Below, piece by piece: positions 1 to 8,834 of a DNA stretch of 64,000 nt; position 1 is the first letter of the stretch, and every line of letters starts with the position of its first letter. The translations under genes were made by a program, and so were the position numbers. The stretch is from Niastella koreensis GR20-10 (GTDB lineage: Bacteria > Bacteroidota > Bacteroidia > Chitinophagales > Chitinophagaceae), in NCBI RefSeq assembly GCF_000246855.1, contig NC_016609.1, positions 6,522,744 to 6,586,743 of the forward strand, read 5' to 3'. The notes beneath the pieces were generated by a model. It did not search any database, was not told the DNA's origin, and saw only the letters and a program-made list of their open reading frames with translations.

Positions 1-4
1 CTGG

Positions 5-1891
5 TTACCTCCAGGGAACATTCTGCGTCAGATTCGGATTTCTGTCTCTTTCCGATTGCGGGATCTTGAAAATATAATCCTGCTGGTATTCGCGGAAGGA
101 GGTGTTCTGGAAATACCGTTGCGCCTGTGCCCCCCAGGTATCGTAGCGCCATACACCGGCGGCATTGCCCGGGCCTACCCATCTTGTTTCAATCACGCGC
201 CAGCGGCGAAGATCGAAGGAGCGTTGTCCTTCCCCGATCAGTTCTACTATTCTTTCCTGTTCAATAGCGTCGAAGAAAACACCGGCACCGGATGTTTTAG
301 CCGCGGCCAATGGTGGCAGGTTGCCCCTGTGCCGTACTTTGTTCACCAGGTCAATCGCATCGGGCTGCGGACCACCTACTTCGTTGCTGGCTTCGGCATA
401 CATCAGGTACACATCGGCCAAACGAATTACCGGCCAGGCGTAATCGCCATCGCTCCGGCCCTGCCCGGCATAGTTGCGAACGAATTTGCGGAACACAAAG
501 CCCGAATTGGAACCATCGGTATTATACGTGATGTAATTCTGGCCGCCGATGGTTACATTGGCGCCCCATGTTTTGTAGATAAAGGGGCACATGCCTGTTG
601 ACGCCAGGGATACCATGCCCAGGCTCATTTCATAATCCCATTCAATGGTTGATTTACACCGGTAGTCGCGGTTGGCATAACTGGCAGGGTTGACTGCCGA
701 GTTAACCCGGGTGCGGGCATCTGCCACGGTGGTGGGGTTCAGCCCAACCAGCTTGGGAGCAAAATCACCAGTAGTAAGCAATTGATAACGATCGGCTATT
801 TCAAAACGGGGCGATACCCAGCATTGTGACCCTTCGTGCGAACGGCCGGCAAAGTCGCGCATCAGTTCTTCGCCCTGGTTGGTGCCGGTGCCGCCATGGG
901 TAAAATACAGCAGGTTTTCCGGATCGCCATTGGCCTTGGGCGTAAACAAATAATAATAGTTGGGTAATTTATCGGCTTTGCCCAGCGTATCAATATCACC
1001 CGGCTCACCGCCTTTATATAAGGTAAGTCCGAAGTTGGTGGCTACATTTTTAAAATCGGCCGCTGCGGCAGTGAAGGCGGCAGTCGCTTCTGTCGCATTC
1101 TGCGTAAAACCTTCCAGCTCGGGCCAGCCATTCTTTTTCCAGGAACCCCAGTATAAATACACTTTACCACGTAAGGCAAGGGCCGCTGTTTTTGCCATTC
1201 TTCCAACTGCCACGTTGGTAGAGGGTGCCGGCAGTTTGTTATAGGCGTAGGTAAGATCGGCAATAATGGAATCTTTTACCTGGCTGATAGGCATACGGGC
1301 CAGATCACCGATTTCCACATTGGCATCATCTACACTACTGCTCACCGTGTGGCTGAGAAAAGGCACATCGCCCCACATGCTGATGAGTTTGAAATAACAA
1401 AGGGCACGCAACAGGCGGGCTTCCCCTATAATGTTTTCCAGGTTGGGCACCGAGGTGGCGCCTGCCGTTTGCAACATGTTGGTTACATTATCAATTACAT
1501 AGTTGGCGCGGTTAACCCCGCCATACAGGTACTTGAACATTTTATCGAACGAGCCGCCATAACCGGTAGGGTTGTAATTGCCATTATAATACGCATCACC
1601 CAGGCGCAGGTTATTGTTAGTGGCGCTGTTGGTGCCACTGCGGTCGCGGAAATATTCACCCTGGCCATCGAAATAATAATCACGATCGAAGCAAGGCCTG
1701 ATGGAAGCATAGGCTCCCATCAGTGCATACGTTGCATCAGCTTCAGTTTTCCAGTACTGGGATATCAGGATCTCGGTGGTTGGGTCCTGGTCAAGGAGTC
1801 CCTTACGGCAGGCAGTTTGCATTAATACAAAGCCTGCCAGGATAATAAAAACGGGTATTCTTATAGATATAGTTGTATTTCTTTGTTTCAT
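5..1891 (-). CDS. SusD/RagB-family outer-membrane nutrient-binding lipoprotein
   Basis: Surface lipoprotein that works with the adjacent SusC porin to capture an oligosaccharide or other nutrient at the outer membrane. The 628-residue product starts with a hydrophobic signal ending in a lipobox, with the acylated Cys near residue 28 (motif QTAC) followed by RKGLLDQDPTTE, typical of SusD lipoproteins. The C-terminal part contains the family signatures VIRLADVYLMYAEA and FDAIEQERIVELIGEGQR, then FDLRRW. The length is slightly above the usual 500-600 residues. It lies 11 bases downstream of susC and is surely co-transcribed with it. The stop codon is at the window edge, so further members of the locus may lie outside. 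The ligand cannot be deduced from sequence; no glycosidase is directly attached on this side. Confidence 0.96.
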   Translation of the reverse strand: MKQRNTTISIRIPVFIILAGFVLMQTACRKGLLDQDPTTEILISQYWKTEADATYALMGAYASIRPCFDRDYYFDGQGEYFRDRSGTNSATNNNLRLGDAYYNGNYNPTGYGGSFDKMFKYLYGGVNRANYVIDNVTNMLQTAGATSVPNLENIIGEARLLRALCYFKLISMWGDVPFLSHTVSSSVDDANVEIGDLARMPISQVKDSIIADLTYAYNKLPAPSTNVAVGRMAKTAALALRGKVYLYWGSWKKNGWPELEGFTQNATEATAAFTAAAADFKNVATNFGLTLYKGGEPGDIDTLGKADKLPNYYYLFTPKANGDPENLLYFTHGGTGTNQGEELMRDFAGRSHEGSQCWVSPRFEIADRYQLLTTGDFAPKLVGLNPTTVADARTRVNSAVNPASYANRDYRCKSTIEWDYEMSLGMVSLASTGMCPFIYKTWGANVTIGGQNYITYNTDGSNSGFVFRKFVRNYAGQGRSDGDYAWPVIRLADVYLMYAEASNEVGGPQPDAIDLVNKVRHRGNLPPLAAAKTSGAGVFFDAIEQERIVELIGEGQRSFDLRRWRVIETRWVGPGNAAGVWRYDTWGAQAQRYFQNTSFREYQQDYIFKIPQSERDRNPNLTQNVPWR

Positions 1892-1902
1892 ACTGCAGCA
1901 GT

Positions 1903-4900
1903 TTATAATCCTAATTGTACAGACAGGGCATACGATTTAACCAGCGGATACATGTTGTTGTTACTACCCGCTTTTTCGGGATCCAGTCCCCGGAACGAAG
2001 TAATGGTAGCGATGTTTTCAGCAGTACCGGCTATACGCAGGCTGGTGATGCCGGCCTTACCTATGAGCTTTTTGGGAATATTGTAGCCCAACTGCACATT
2101 CTTTAAGCGGATGTAACTCATATCATCGAGCCAGAAGGTGCTCATACCGGCACCGGTAGCACCTGTTGCCTGGTTGTTGCCACTACCGCCTAAGCGAGGC
2201 CATGCGCCGCCGCGGTTGTCCCACGACCAGGGCAGGTTCCAGTGGTCCCAGGTAGATGCATACCGGGCTGTGCTGAAGTTGGTGTTGTTGAATGCATTCA
2301 ACCAGAAATCTTTCCGGCCGGCAGCGCCCTGTACCATAAAGGCCACATCAAAACCTTTCCAGCTGGCATAGCCGTTAAAGTTTACATAAGTGGTTGGCCT
2401 GTCGCGGGCAATGTTTGTATAAGCCCGCATATCGTTGGCATCGATGCGGCCATCGCCATTGATATCTTTCCGGAGGATGTCGCCGGGTTGTGCGCCCTGC
2501 GGTGTATTCTTGTAAATATCTTCCCAGGTTTGCGCAATGCCAATGGCTTCATAAGCATACACAAAATTATAAGGCATGTCGAGGAAAATGTTGGCGTTTG
2601 AGTTGACAGAACCTCTGCCGATGTACTCATTCCATTTTTCGAGTCTTGTCTGGTTGTACGAGGCATTCAGCGTAAGGGCATAATTCACGGTGCGGATATT
2701 GTCTTTCCAGCTGATCGTTCCTTCTATACCCCGGTTGCGCAGGTTGCCAATATTTTTACGGGGTGCATTATACGCACCCGATAACAGGATCGACAGGTCT
2801 GACGGCCGGTTCATACCGGTGGTGAGGCGATCGTAATAATCAAACTCACCGGTAAGGCGGTTGTTGAGGAAGGCCAGTTCCAACCCCGCATTCATTACAG
2901 TGGTCTTTTCCCACGACAGGCCAACATTCATCAGCTTGCTGTTCACAAAACCGCGGGTAACATTGCCATTGATCATATACAGGTTGTTGGCCAGCGTTTG
3001 TTGTTGTTCGTACCTGTCTATCCCGCTGTTGTTACCCAACCCGCCATATGACAGGCGTAACTTACCACTTGTTAAAAACTTATCGGTAAACTTATTGATG
3101 AACTTTTCTTCGGTAAAGCGCCAGCCTACGGCTACTGAGGGAAAGAAGCCATACTGGTGACCGGGCAGGAATTTGGATGAACCATCTACCCGGAAATTAC
3201 CTTCGAGCAGGTATTTGTTAAACGCGGCGTAGTTAACCCTGCCAATATATGAACGCAAACCTTCGGTATTGGAAGTACCACTGGATGATACCACGCCGGT
3301 AAGTGCGGCATCTACTTCATGCAGGCCCGGGAACAGGCGGTCGTTGCGTGAACTTCCCTGGCTGCGATCGTACCAGTATTCCTCGCTGTACACAAACAGG
3401 GCGCTGATGTCGTGATTGGCAGCAATTGTCGTATGATAGTTGAGGCGGCCATTCATCATGGTTTTGTACCCGTTCAAAGTAGTGTTGCTGATACCGGCAT
3501 TGGCGCCTACATACACGCGGCTGCCGTAGCTGTTGGTTTGAAAGTTGAATGCCTGGTTGGGCATATTGGCATTATAGGCAAACTGGTTGTAATAATTCAG
3601 CGAGTAATCTATGGTTCCGGTCAACCCTTTAACAGGCGTCCAGTCCCAATACATCATGGTATTGGCCTCCTGGCGAGTTTGGCGGTTAAGACTGTTGATG
3701 TATAAAGTATAGGGGTTGTATGCCTGGGGATCTTCGCCATAAGCCATTACCCCGCCGTATTTATCGGTGGTAGGATCGTAAGGCAAAATACCCGCAATGG
3801 CATATTGCATATCGGTACCGGCAGTGTTGCTGGGGTCTGCATCGGTAAAGCCATCTTCCAGCGCGTAGGTAAGCTTCGACCAGTTACCATTGAATTTTAC
3901 ACCGGTGTTCATATTGTTACGCACCTTGTAATCGAAATTGAAGCGGGCGTTGTACTGGTTGTAATCGTTGTTGATCTGCAAACCGGCTTCGTTGCGCGTG
4001 CCTACCGAGATAAAGAAGTTCGATTTATCGTTGCCACCTGTTGCGCTCAGGTTATAGTTCTGGTATTTTCCATCGCGGATGATGATATTCCACCAGTCGG
4101 TATTGGGGTAGCGAACGGGATCAATCATGCCCAATGCCATCCACTGGTCGATGGTACCATTTTTAAAGGTCTGGCTGGCAGGCAGGGTATTGGTAGCAGC
4201 GCGGCGTTGTTCCAGGGTTAAAGCCCGGGGATAATCGGCCATAAAAGAATAGGCCTTAACCGGTTTTTCCACCGCCATATTGCCGTTGAATGTAATGGCG
4301 GTCTTTCTGTTTCCCTTACCGGTTCTTGTGGTAATCAGAATTACGCCGTTGGCGGCTCTTGATCCGTATACCGATGCGGAGGTAGCATCCTTCAACACCG
4401 AGATGGTTTCAATATCATTTACGTTAATGCGGTTGATGTCTACATCAGGCATCCCGTCTACCACTACGAGCGGACTACTATTATTTACCGTTCCCAAACC
4501 GCGGATCAACAGGGTGGCGCCGTTGCGGCCGGCCATACCGGTGTTTTGCACCGCAGCGAGGCCAGGCACCAGGCCGCTTAACCCGGCCGACACGTTGGGC
4601 ACTGAACGGGTGGTTATTTTTTCATCAACATTCACGGTACCTACGGCGCCAACCAGGTTTACCTTTTTCTGGCGGCCATACCCTACCACTACCACATCGG
4701 TCATGTTGGATACTTTCAGCTTCAGGGAAACATTGTACTCCGTGCGCTCATCAACCGGCACTTCCACAGTTTCGTAACTGGTTGAGGTGAATACGAGAAT
4801 AGATCCGGGCGATGCGCTGAGGGTAAAAATTCCTTTGGTATTTGTTTTGGTACCAGTGGTTGAGTTTTTAATTACAACAGAAACGGCAGGAACGGGCGCA

Positions 4901-5040
4901 TTGGTTTCGTCGATAACCGTACCTGAAATCGTTTTCACCTGAGACACAGCAAAGAATGGGAGGAATAACAGGGGCAAAAGCAGCTTGGGAACGGGCAGGG
5001 GGATCCTGGCCCGCATGTAGCAAGTAAATGGCATAAGCAA
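1903..5040 (-). CDS. SusC/RagA-family TonB-linked outer-membrane transporter
   Basis: TonB-dependent outer-membrane beta-barrel importer, partner of the SusD lipoprotein encoded just downstream. The 1045-residue product has a signal peptide (LLLPLLFLPFFAVSQ), a carboxypeptidase-D-like regulatory domain at about residues 35-110 (SGTVIDETNAPVPAVSV), a plug domain containing the family hallmark SVLKDATSASVYGSRAANG at about 215-235, and a long barrel. It ends SVQLGL rather than with the common terminal aromatic residue. An in-frame ATG at 5016 gives a shorter, equally plausible start (MRARIPLP). The upstream gap (5041-5281) is shared with a divergent gene and contains the palindrome AAACGTTT. No anti-sigma/ECF pair is seen nearby, so the mode of regulation is unknown. 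Confidence 0.96.
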   Translation of the reverse strand: MLMPFTCYMRARIPLPVPKLLLPLLFLPFFAVSQVKTISGTVIDETNAPVPAVSVVIKNSTTGTKTNTKGIFTLSASPGSILVFTSTSYETVEVPVDERTEYNVSLKLKVSNMTDVVVVGYGRQKKVNLVGAVGTVNVDEKITTRSVPNVSAGLSGLVPGLAAVQNTGMAGRNGATLLIRGLGTVNNSSPLVVVDGMPDVDINRINVNDIETISVLKDATSASVYGSRAANGVILITTRTGKGNRKTAITFNGNMAVEKPVKAYSFMADYPRALTLEQRRAATNTLPASQTFKNGTIDQWMALGMIDPVRYPNTDWWNIIIRDGKYQNYNLSATGGNDKSNFFISVGTRNEAGLQINNDYNQYNARFNFDYKVRNNMNTGVKFNGNWSKLTYALEDGFTDADPSNTAGTDMQYAIAGILPYDPTTDKYGGVMAYGEDPQAYNPYTLYINSLNRQTRQEANTMMYWDWTPVKGLTGTIDYSLNYYNQFAYNANMPNQAFNFQTNSYGSRVYVGANAGISNTTLNGYKTMMNGRLNYHTTIAANHDISALFVYSEEYWYDRSQGSSRNDRLFPGLHEVDAALTGVVSSSGTSNTEGLRSYIGRVNYAAFNKYLLEGNFRVDGSSKFLPGHQYGFFPSVAVGWRFTEEKFINKFTDKFLTSGKLRLSYGGLGNNSGIDRYEQQQTLANNLYMINGNVTRGFVNSKLMNVGLSWEKTTVMNAGLELAFLNNRLTGEFDYYDRLTTGMNRPSDLSILLSGAYNAPRKNIGNLRNRGIEGTISWKDNIRTVNYALTLNASYNQTRLEKWNEYIGRGSVNSNANIFLDMPYNFVYAYEAIGIAQTWEDIYKNTPQGAQPGDILRKDINGDGRIDANDMRAYTNIARDRPTTYVNFNGYASWKGFDVAFMVQGAAGRKDFWLNAFNNTNFSTARYASTWDHWNLPWSWDNRGGAWPRLGGSGNNQATGATGAGMSTFWLDDMSYIRLKNVQLGYNIPKKLIGKAGITSLRIAGTAENIATITSFRGLDPEKAGSNNNMYPLVKSYALSVQLGL

Positions 5041-5143
5041 TCAGTTTTGTGTTTTAGTTTAACCAACTCAAACTTGATAAAAAAAGCTGGAATCGTTTTC
5101 ATAACCGGGCGATTTATTTACTGAAACGTTTAAGTTCGAAGAT

Positions 5144-5171
5144 GGCAGACGGGAAACGGCAGACGGCAGAC
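5144..5171. repeat. Short GGCAGAC word repeat
   Basis: Three copies of GGCAGAC (5144, 5158 and 5165) lie in the gap between susC and the RMD1-like gene. This is one of many intergenic word repeats in this window. Confidence 0.6.
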
Positions 5172-5281
5172 AGGGTTTCAGAATCAATGGTTAAGAACAA
5201 TTAAAACAGGAACTGGGAACTAAAAGTTAACTTTAATAGATAGACAGGAGATTTCTGAAAGACCAATCAAACAGTAGACGT

Positions 5282-6067
5282 ATGTTAAAAGTACTTTCCA
5301 TACAAATAGCCGATGGCATTGATATTAAAGAATTTAAAACGGTATTTAAGGCGGAGTTGTTACATGGGGATTCTGATGAATTGTTTTACCGGGCTCAATC
5401 GCACTCGCCGAAATTCGTGTATATCTTCAAATACGGTATTGTGTGCTTTCTTGGATACAACGAGGTGGAGATCATGGCTTTTATTCAGGCCATCACACCT
5501 TATTGCAAAAACCCGTTTGAACAGCACATCAGCGATGAATTTGATATTGAAGTGGATGCCGTCCGTAATAAGTTCGGCTATAATAAAATTGAAATTGAAG
5601 GGGAAACTACCGACAGCCTGCGGCTGATTATGCTGAATGTGTCGCAGTCTGTTGCGCTGGACCATTTTAGCCAGCAAACCAACCTGCTGCTGGAAGAAAC
5701 AACCTATCATACCCAGACATTGGAGAAGAAAGGCCGGCTGGAACTCTCGGGCGGTAACCTGAAAAAATATATTGGCCGCACGCTGAACCTGAAGAACCGC
5801 ATTGAGGCCAACCTGTATATTTTTGATTCACCCGAAGAAACCTGGGAAGATGAGAATCTGAACCGGCTCGACATTGGTCTGAAAAGAACATTCGACCTGC
5901 AGGCCCGGTTCAGAACTATCCGCGAGGGTTTGGAAATTGTAAAAGAAAACCTCGACTTGTTTAAAGACTTGCTTCAATACAGGAACAGCATTGTGCTGGA
6001 ATGGATCATTATTATCCTCATCCTGGTTGAAGTGATCAATCTGTTTATTGAGAAGCTGATGAAGTAA
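5282..6067 (+). CDS. RMD1/DUF155 family protein with C-terminal membrane anchor
   Basis: A 261-residue protein resembling the RMD1/YagE (DUF155) family, known from yeast mitochondrial and sporulation proteins and from uncharacterised bacterial homologues. Support includes the N-terminal segment KFVYIFKYGIVCFLGYNEVE, the central helical segment around IGRTLNLKNRIEANLYIFD, the acidic stretch SPEETWEDENLNRL, and a single C-terminal transmembrane helix (about residues 239-256, rich in Ile and Leu) ending in a short positively charged tail. This order, soluble domain then tail anchor, is the family norm. The biochemical role is unknown. The gene is divergent from susC and convergent with the SET-domain gene, so it is probably monocistronic. 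Confidence 0.8.
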   Translation: MLKVLSIQIADGIDIKEFKTVFKAELLHGDSDELFYRAQSHSPKFVYIFKYGIVCFLGYNEVEIMAFIQAITPYCKNPFEQHISDEFDIEVDAVRNKFGYNKIEIEGETTDSLRLIMLNVSQSVALDHFSQQTNLLLEETTYHTQTLEKKGRLELSGGNLKKYIGRTLNLKNRIEANLYIFDSPEETWEDENLNRLDIGLKRTFDLQARFRTIREGLEIVKENLDLFKDLLQYRNSIVLEWIIIILILVEVINLFIEKLMK

Positions 6068-6189
6068 AGTGATGCTGTTGGCTGCTTAAGTTGCTGTTGC
6101 AAGTTGCAGGTTACAGGGCGCCAGTTACCAGTTACCGGGTTCGCAGCCTTCATCTCTGCTTTATGCCTTCTGCTGTTTTCACCACTGAA

Positions 6190-6207
6190 TCCCGATAGCT
6201 ATCGGGA
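6190..6207. repeat. CCCGAT/ATCGGG palindrome (copy 1)
   Basis: A perfect 18-base palindrome, TCCCGATAGCTATCGGGA, lies between the convergent RMD1-like and SET-domain genes. The same arms recur at 44848, 58238 and 60772. It is flanked by word repeats (CCAGTTACCAGTTACC before it, CTACTGCCCACTGCC after it). It could fold as a terminator stem but lacks a following T-run. Confidence 0.6.
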
Positions 6208-6209
6208 GC

Positions 6210-6857
6210 CTACTGCCCACTGCCTACTGCCTTTACCTTTTTACCATTTACCTTGGCGTGAACCGATTTGCCGTTGCCATTGGTGGCTACTTTTCCGTTC
6301 ACCTTTTTGCCATTTGTCTTTTTGCCGTTTAATTTCTTACCGTTGGTTTTGGTGCCATTCGTCTTTGCTCCATTTACTTTGGAACCATTTACTTTGGCGC
6401 CATTTACTTTGGCGCCATTGGCCAGGGCTTTCTTTTTCTCTTTTTGGTCGATCCGGATGTTGTGGCGGATTACCTGCCAGTACTCGGGGCCATATCCTAC
6501 CAGGATTTCACCGCCGGCCGGAATATCTTTTGCTGCCATGATGAACACGCGTGTTCCTTCTTCGGCATACTCGGCATTATTATTAATGTCTTTAACGCGC
6601 TCTAAACCCCGGGCATCGTTCGCGTACCGGGCCAGTGCCTTTTTATCGTTCAAAGCATCGATTACGAAATTGCGTTTTACATAGTAGATGTAAGGGCTTT
6701 CGTCTTCATCGGCCTGAACTTCTTTCCAGGTTCTTGTTTTGCCTTTGTACTCTACAATACGGGTTCCTTTAGGAATGAACTTTTTGGTAAATAATCCTTT
6801 TCCAGCGTTAGGTAAGGTTGATTTTTTAACGTACAACTGTTTCTCCAGGAATGCCAT
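6210..6857 (-). CDS. SET-domain protein with Asn-Gly-Lys repeat tail
   Basis: Probable SET-domain lysine methyltransferase of 215 residues. The SET fold spans about residues 5-128: LPNAGKGLFTKKFIPKGTRI matches the SET N-lobe, ARYANDARG sits at the position of the usual RFxNHS motif, and AAKDIPAGGEILVGYG matches the ARDIxxGEEL-YG motif that completes the cofactor pocket. Residues 141-215 form a highly basic tail of about nine five-residue units of the type K-x-NG-x, resembling the lysine-rich tails of histone H1-like proteins. The substrate is unknown; the tail may bind nucleic acid or be its own methylation target (inference). The NHS motif is degenerate, so catalytic competence is uncertain. 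Its neighbours are unrelated. Confidence 0.85.
   Translation of the reverse strand: MAFLEKQLYVKKSTLPNAGKGLFTKKFIPKGTRIVEYKGKTRTWKEVQADEDESPYIYYVKRNFVIDALNDKKALARYANDARGLERVKDINNNAEYAEEGTRVFIMAAKDIPAGGEILVGYGPEYWQVIRHNIRIDQKEKKKALANGAKVNGAKVNGSKVNGAKTNGTKTNGKKLNGKKTNGKKVNGKVATNGNGKSVHAKVNGKKVKAVGSGQ
6276..6425 (-). repeat. 15-bp tandem repeat encoding the K-x-NG tail
   Basis: Roughly nine to ten degenerate 15-base units encode the pattern NG-A/K/T-K-x of the SET protein tail (residues 145-194). Neighbouring units such as GGCGCCATTTACTTT are identical, so the number of units is likely to vary between strains. Confidence 0.75.
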
Positions 6858-7084
6858 TCAATAAATAAATAAGTAGTTTAAAAGATGCTTTTACTATTTG
6901 TCAAAACCAACAGGCCATTAACCGTACTAATCATTAGTTTATTGTGCATAGTACAATAATAATATTCCGTAGCCCAATAACCGAAAATTGCATGGTTAAA
7001 CAGGCGTCGAAGATAAGAACTTAAGTGATACTTTTTACATGGTGAACGATGCACCTGGCTGCAACAAATTTGCAGCCACTGTAA

Positions 7085-7305
7085 TTATTTCAGGTTTACG
7101 CTGAAAACAGTACTGCCATTTTTTACCGGTAACGTTGCCGGGAGCAAATTTCCCGCTGCTAATTTTCTGGCTAAAGCCGGTACAAAGTTACCCTTATCAA
7201 TTACTACACACATTTATTATCGGCACAATTCCACCTGTTACATACCGGGAAGAAAATCCCATGCCGGGAAGTTGTCTCATTTGCATACTTCCATAATTCA
7301 TTCAT
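7085..7305 (-). pseudogene. Probable frameshifted small gene (about 72 residues if repaired)
   Basis: On the minus strand an ORF starting at 7305 (MNELWKYANETTSRHG) runs to a stop right after NCADNKCV. A second frame takes over at the same place as CVVIDKGNFVPALARK and continues to SVFSVNLK-like sequence and a stop at 7085-7087. The junction is a GTGTGT run; removing two bases joins both halves into one 72-codon reading frame. The repaired product would have three closely spaced Cys residues (VCNRWNCADNKC). I recognise no family. It could be a sequencing indel, a decayed gene or a slippage-switched gene; alternatively the second half could be an independent 42-residue ORF starting at ATG 7213. 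It occupies much of the otherwise empty 6858-7350 gap. Confidence 0.4.
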
Positions 7306-7371
7306 AGTAAACAGATTGCAATCTGGCACTGAACTGGAATCTATACTGGCATGTGCAAAAAACCGTATAAA

Positions 7372-8715
7372 ATGAAAACGACTACAAATACCAAGCCCTC
7401 TACCCAAAACGACCTGATCGCAAAATTTACCCTGTTGGCTGCGATTATTTTATTGCCGCTTTTTATGAGCGCACAAAACCTGGTAACCAATTCCTCTTTT
7501 AGTAACAGCAGCACCGGCTGGACGAGCAGCTGCTCTGTTGAAGTGAATCCGGAATCAGTATATGGTGGATCGAGTACCACTAATAATGTTACTGAAATTG
7601 ATATGGAACGTTGTCTTGATCAGAATGTTTGTATAGTGCCTGGCGCTACATATGTACTTTCTTTCAGGGCATCAAGAAGGATCGATGCTTCTACACCCAG
7701 CAACCCCGGCATTGCCATAAAAGTAAAAGGTGTTAACTCCAACACTACCTACGTAAACCAAACTAAAAGCTACAGCAATACCAGCTGGAGCTGGAGTTCT
7801 CAAACCTATACCTTTACAGCCGGCAGCAGCGACAAAAGTGTGAACATCCACATCCAGGATAATAACAGTCATTCCACCTATGGAGTTATTGTAGATGATA
7901 TTGAATTGCACCCGCAAAGTGATATGGCCATCAGCGGCAATACCACCGCAGTAGTAAATACCACGAATGCTTATTCTGTAAGCAACAGCCCTGCCTCAGG
8001 CATCACTTACAACTGGAGCTTTGGCGCAAGCTCCACGCCTGCTACTTCTACAGCGGCCACTCCTTCTACCAAATGGACCACCGAGGGCAGCAAGAGTGTA
8101 TCTGTAGCTATCAGCAATGCAAGCTGCCTGGTAACCACTTTAAGTGCTACCGTAATTGTATCAGGGTCTTTACCGCTTAACTTCACCAGCTTTACCGGTA
8201 TTAATAAAGATAACAAGGCTGCTCTTAGCTGGTCTACCGCCAATGAAGTGAATAATAACTTCTTTATAGTTGAACGTTCGCTCAATGGCCGCAATTTTGA
8301 TTCCGTTGGCCGCGTACAGGCAGGCGCCAACACCAGCAATACGTATTCTTTCAATGAGAATAATACCAATGCTACCAGTTATTACCGGGTAAAACAGGTT
8401 GACGTCAACGGCGCCTATACTTATTCAACCGTGATCACGCTGAAAAATACCGGCAGCAATAAAGACGTGACTGTATATCCTACACAAGCCACTTCAACTA
8501 TTAATTATGTATTATCGAGCGAGGCGCCTGCTACGGTTACCGTGCAGGTATACAATATCACCGGCCAACCGGTAATCAGCCAGCAGGCTACATTGATGCA
8601 GGGGTTGAATGTGAGAGCGGTGAATGTGTCTACACTGGCTAAGGGGTCTTATGTGTTGCGGATGCAAATTCCTGCTGCCGGGGTTACTTTGGTGAAGCAG
8701 TTTAGTAAGTTATAG
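7372..8715 (+). CDS. Secreted protein with carbohydrate-binding-like domain and T9SS sorting domain
   Basis: Exported protein of about 447 residues. An N-terminal hydrophobic stretch (FTLLAAIILLPLFMSAQ) acts as signal peptide. Residues about 40-190 (LVTNSSFSNSSTGWTSS... GVIVDDIELHP) look like a CBM/galactose-binding jelly roll, followed by a PKD-like module (YSVSNSPASGITYNWSFG) and an Ig-like segment (LPLNFTSFTGINKDNKAALSWSTANEVNNNFF). The last 80 residues (VTVYPTQATSTINYVLSS... GSYVLRMQ... KQFSKL) are a type IX sorting domain. The start at 7372 is preferred to 7351 because it leaves a more usual signal peptide. The target ligand is unknown. It lies head to tail with nothing and is probably transcribed alone. 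Confidence 0.85.
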   Translation: MKTTTNTKPSTQNDLIAKFTLLAAIILLPLFMSAQNLVTNSSFSNSSTGWTSSCSVEVNPESVYGGSSTTNNVTEIDMERCLDQNVCIVPGATYVLSFRASRRIDASTPSNPGIAIKVKGVNSNTTYVNQTKSYSNTSWSWSSQTYTFTAGSSDKSVNIHIQDNNSHSTYGVIVDDIELHPQSDMAISGNTTAVVNTTNAYSVSNSPASGITYNWSFGASSTPATSTAATPSTKWTTEGSKSVSVAISNASCLVTTLSATVIVSGSLPLNFTSFTGINKDNKAALSWSTANEVNNNFFIVERSLNGRNFDSVGRVQAGANTSNTYSFNENNTNATSYYRVKQVDVNGAYTYSTVITLKNTGSNKDVTVYPTQATSTINYVLSSEAPATVTVQVYNITGQPVISQQATLMQGLNVRAVNVSTLAKGSYVLRMQIPAAGVTLVKQFSKL

Positions 8716-8830
8716 TTCATAGGTTATTAGGTTCGTAGGTTATTAAGTTCTTAAGTTTTGAACCGAACCCCATAACTTAATAACTTACTAACCTGACACT
8801 GTGAATCACAAATGTTGAACTTTAAACTAA
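8715..8830. repeat. Word repeat GTTATTAAGTT in convergent gap
   Basis: The gap between the T9SS protein and GH127 is built from degenerate GGTTATTAGG / AAGTTCTTAAG words on one side and their complements (AACTTAATAACTT) on the other. The two halves can pair into a long AT-rich hairpin, which may act as a weak two-way terminator (inference). Confidence 0.5.
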
Positions 8831-8834
8831 GAAC

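Noticed and set aside
2138-4777. Several long plus-strand ORFs opposite susC
   Set aside because: They are complementary-strand shadows of a confidently identified gene, with no recognisable motifs.
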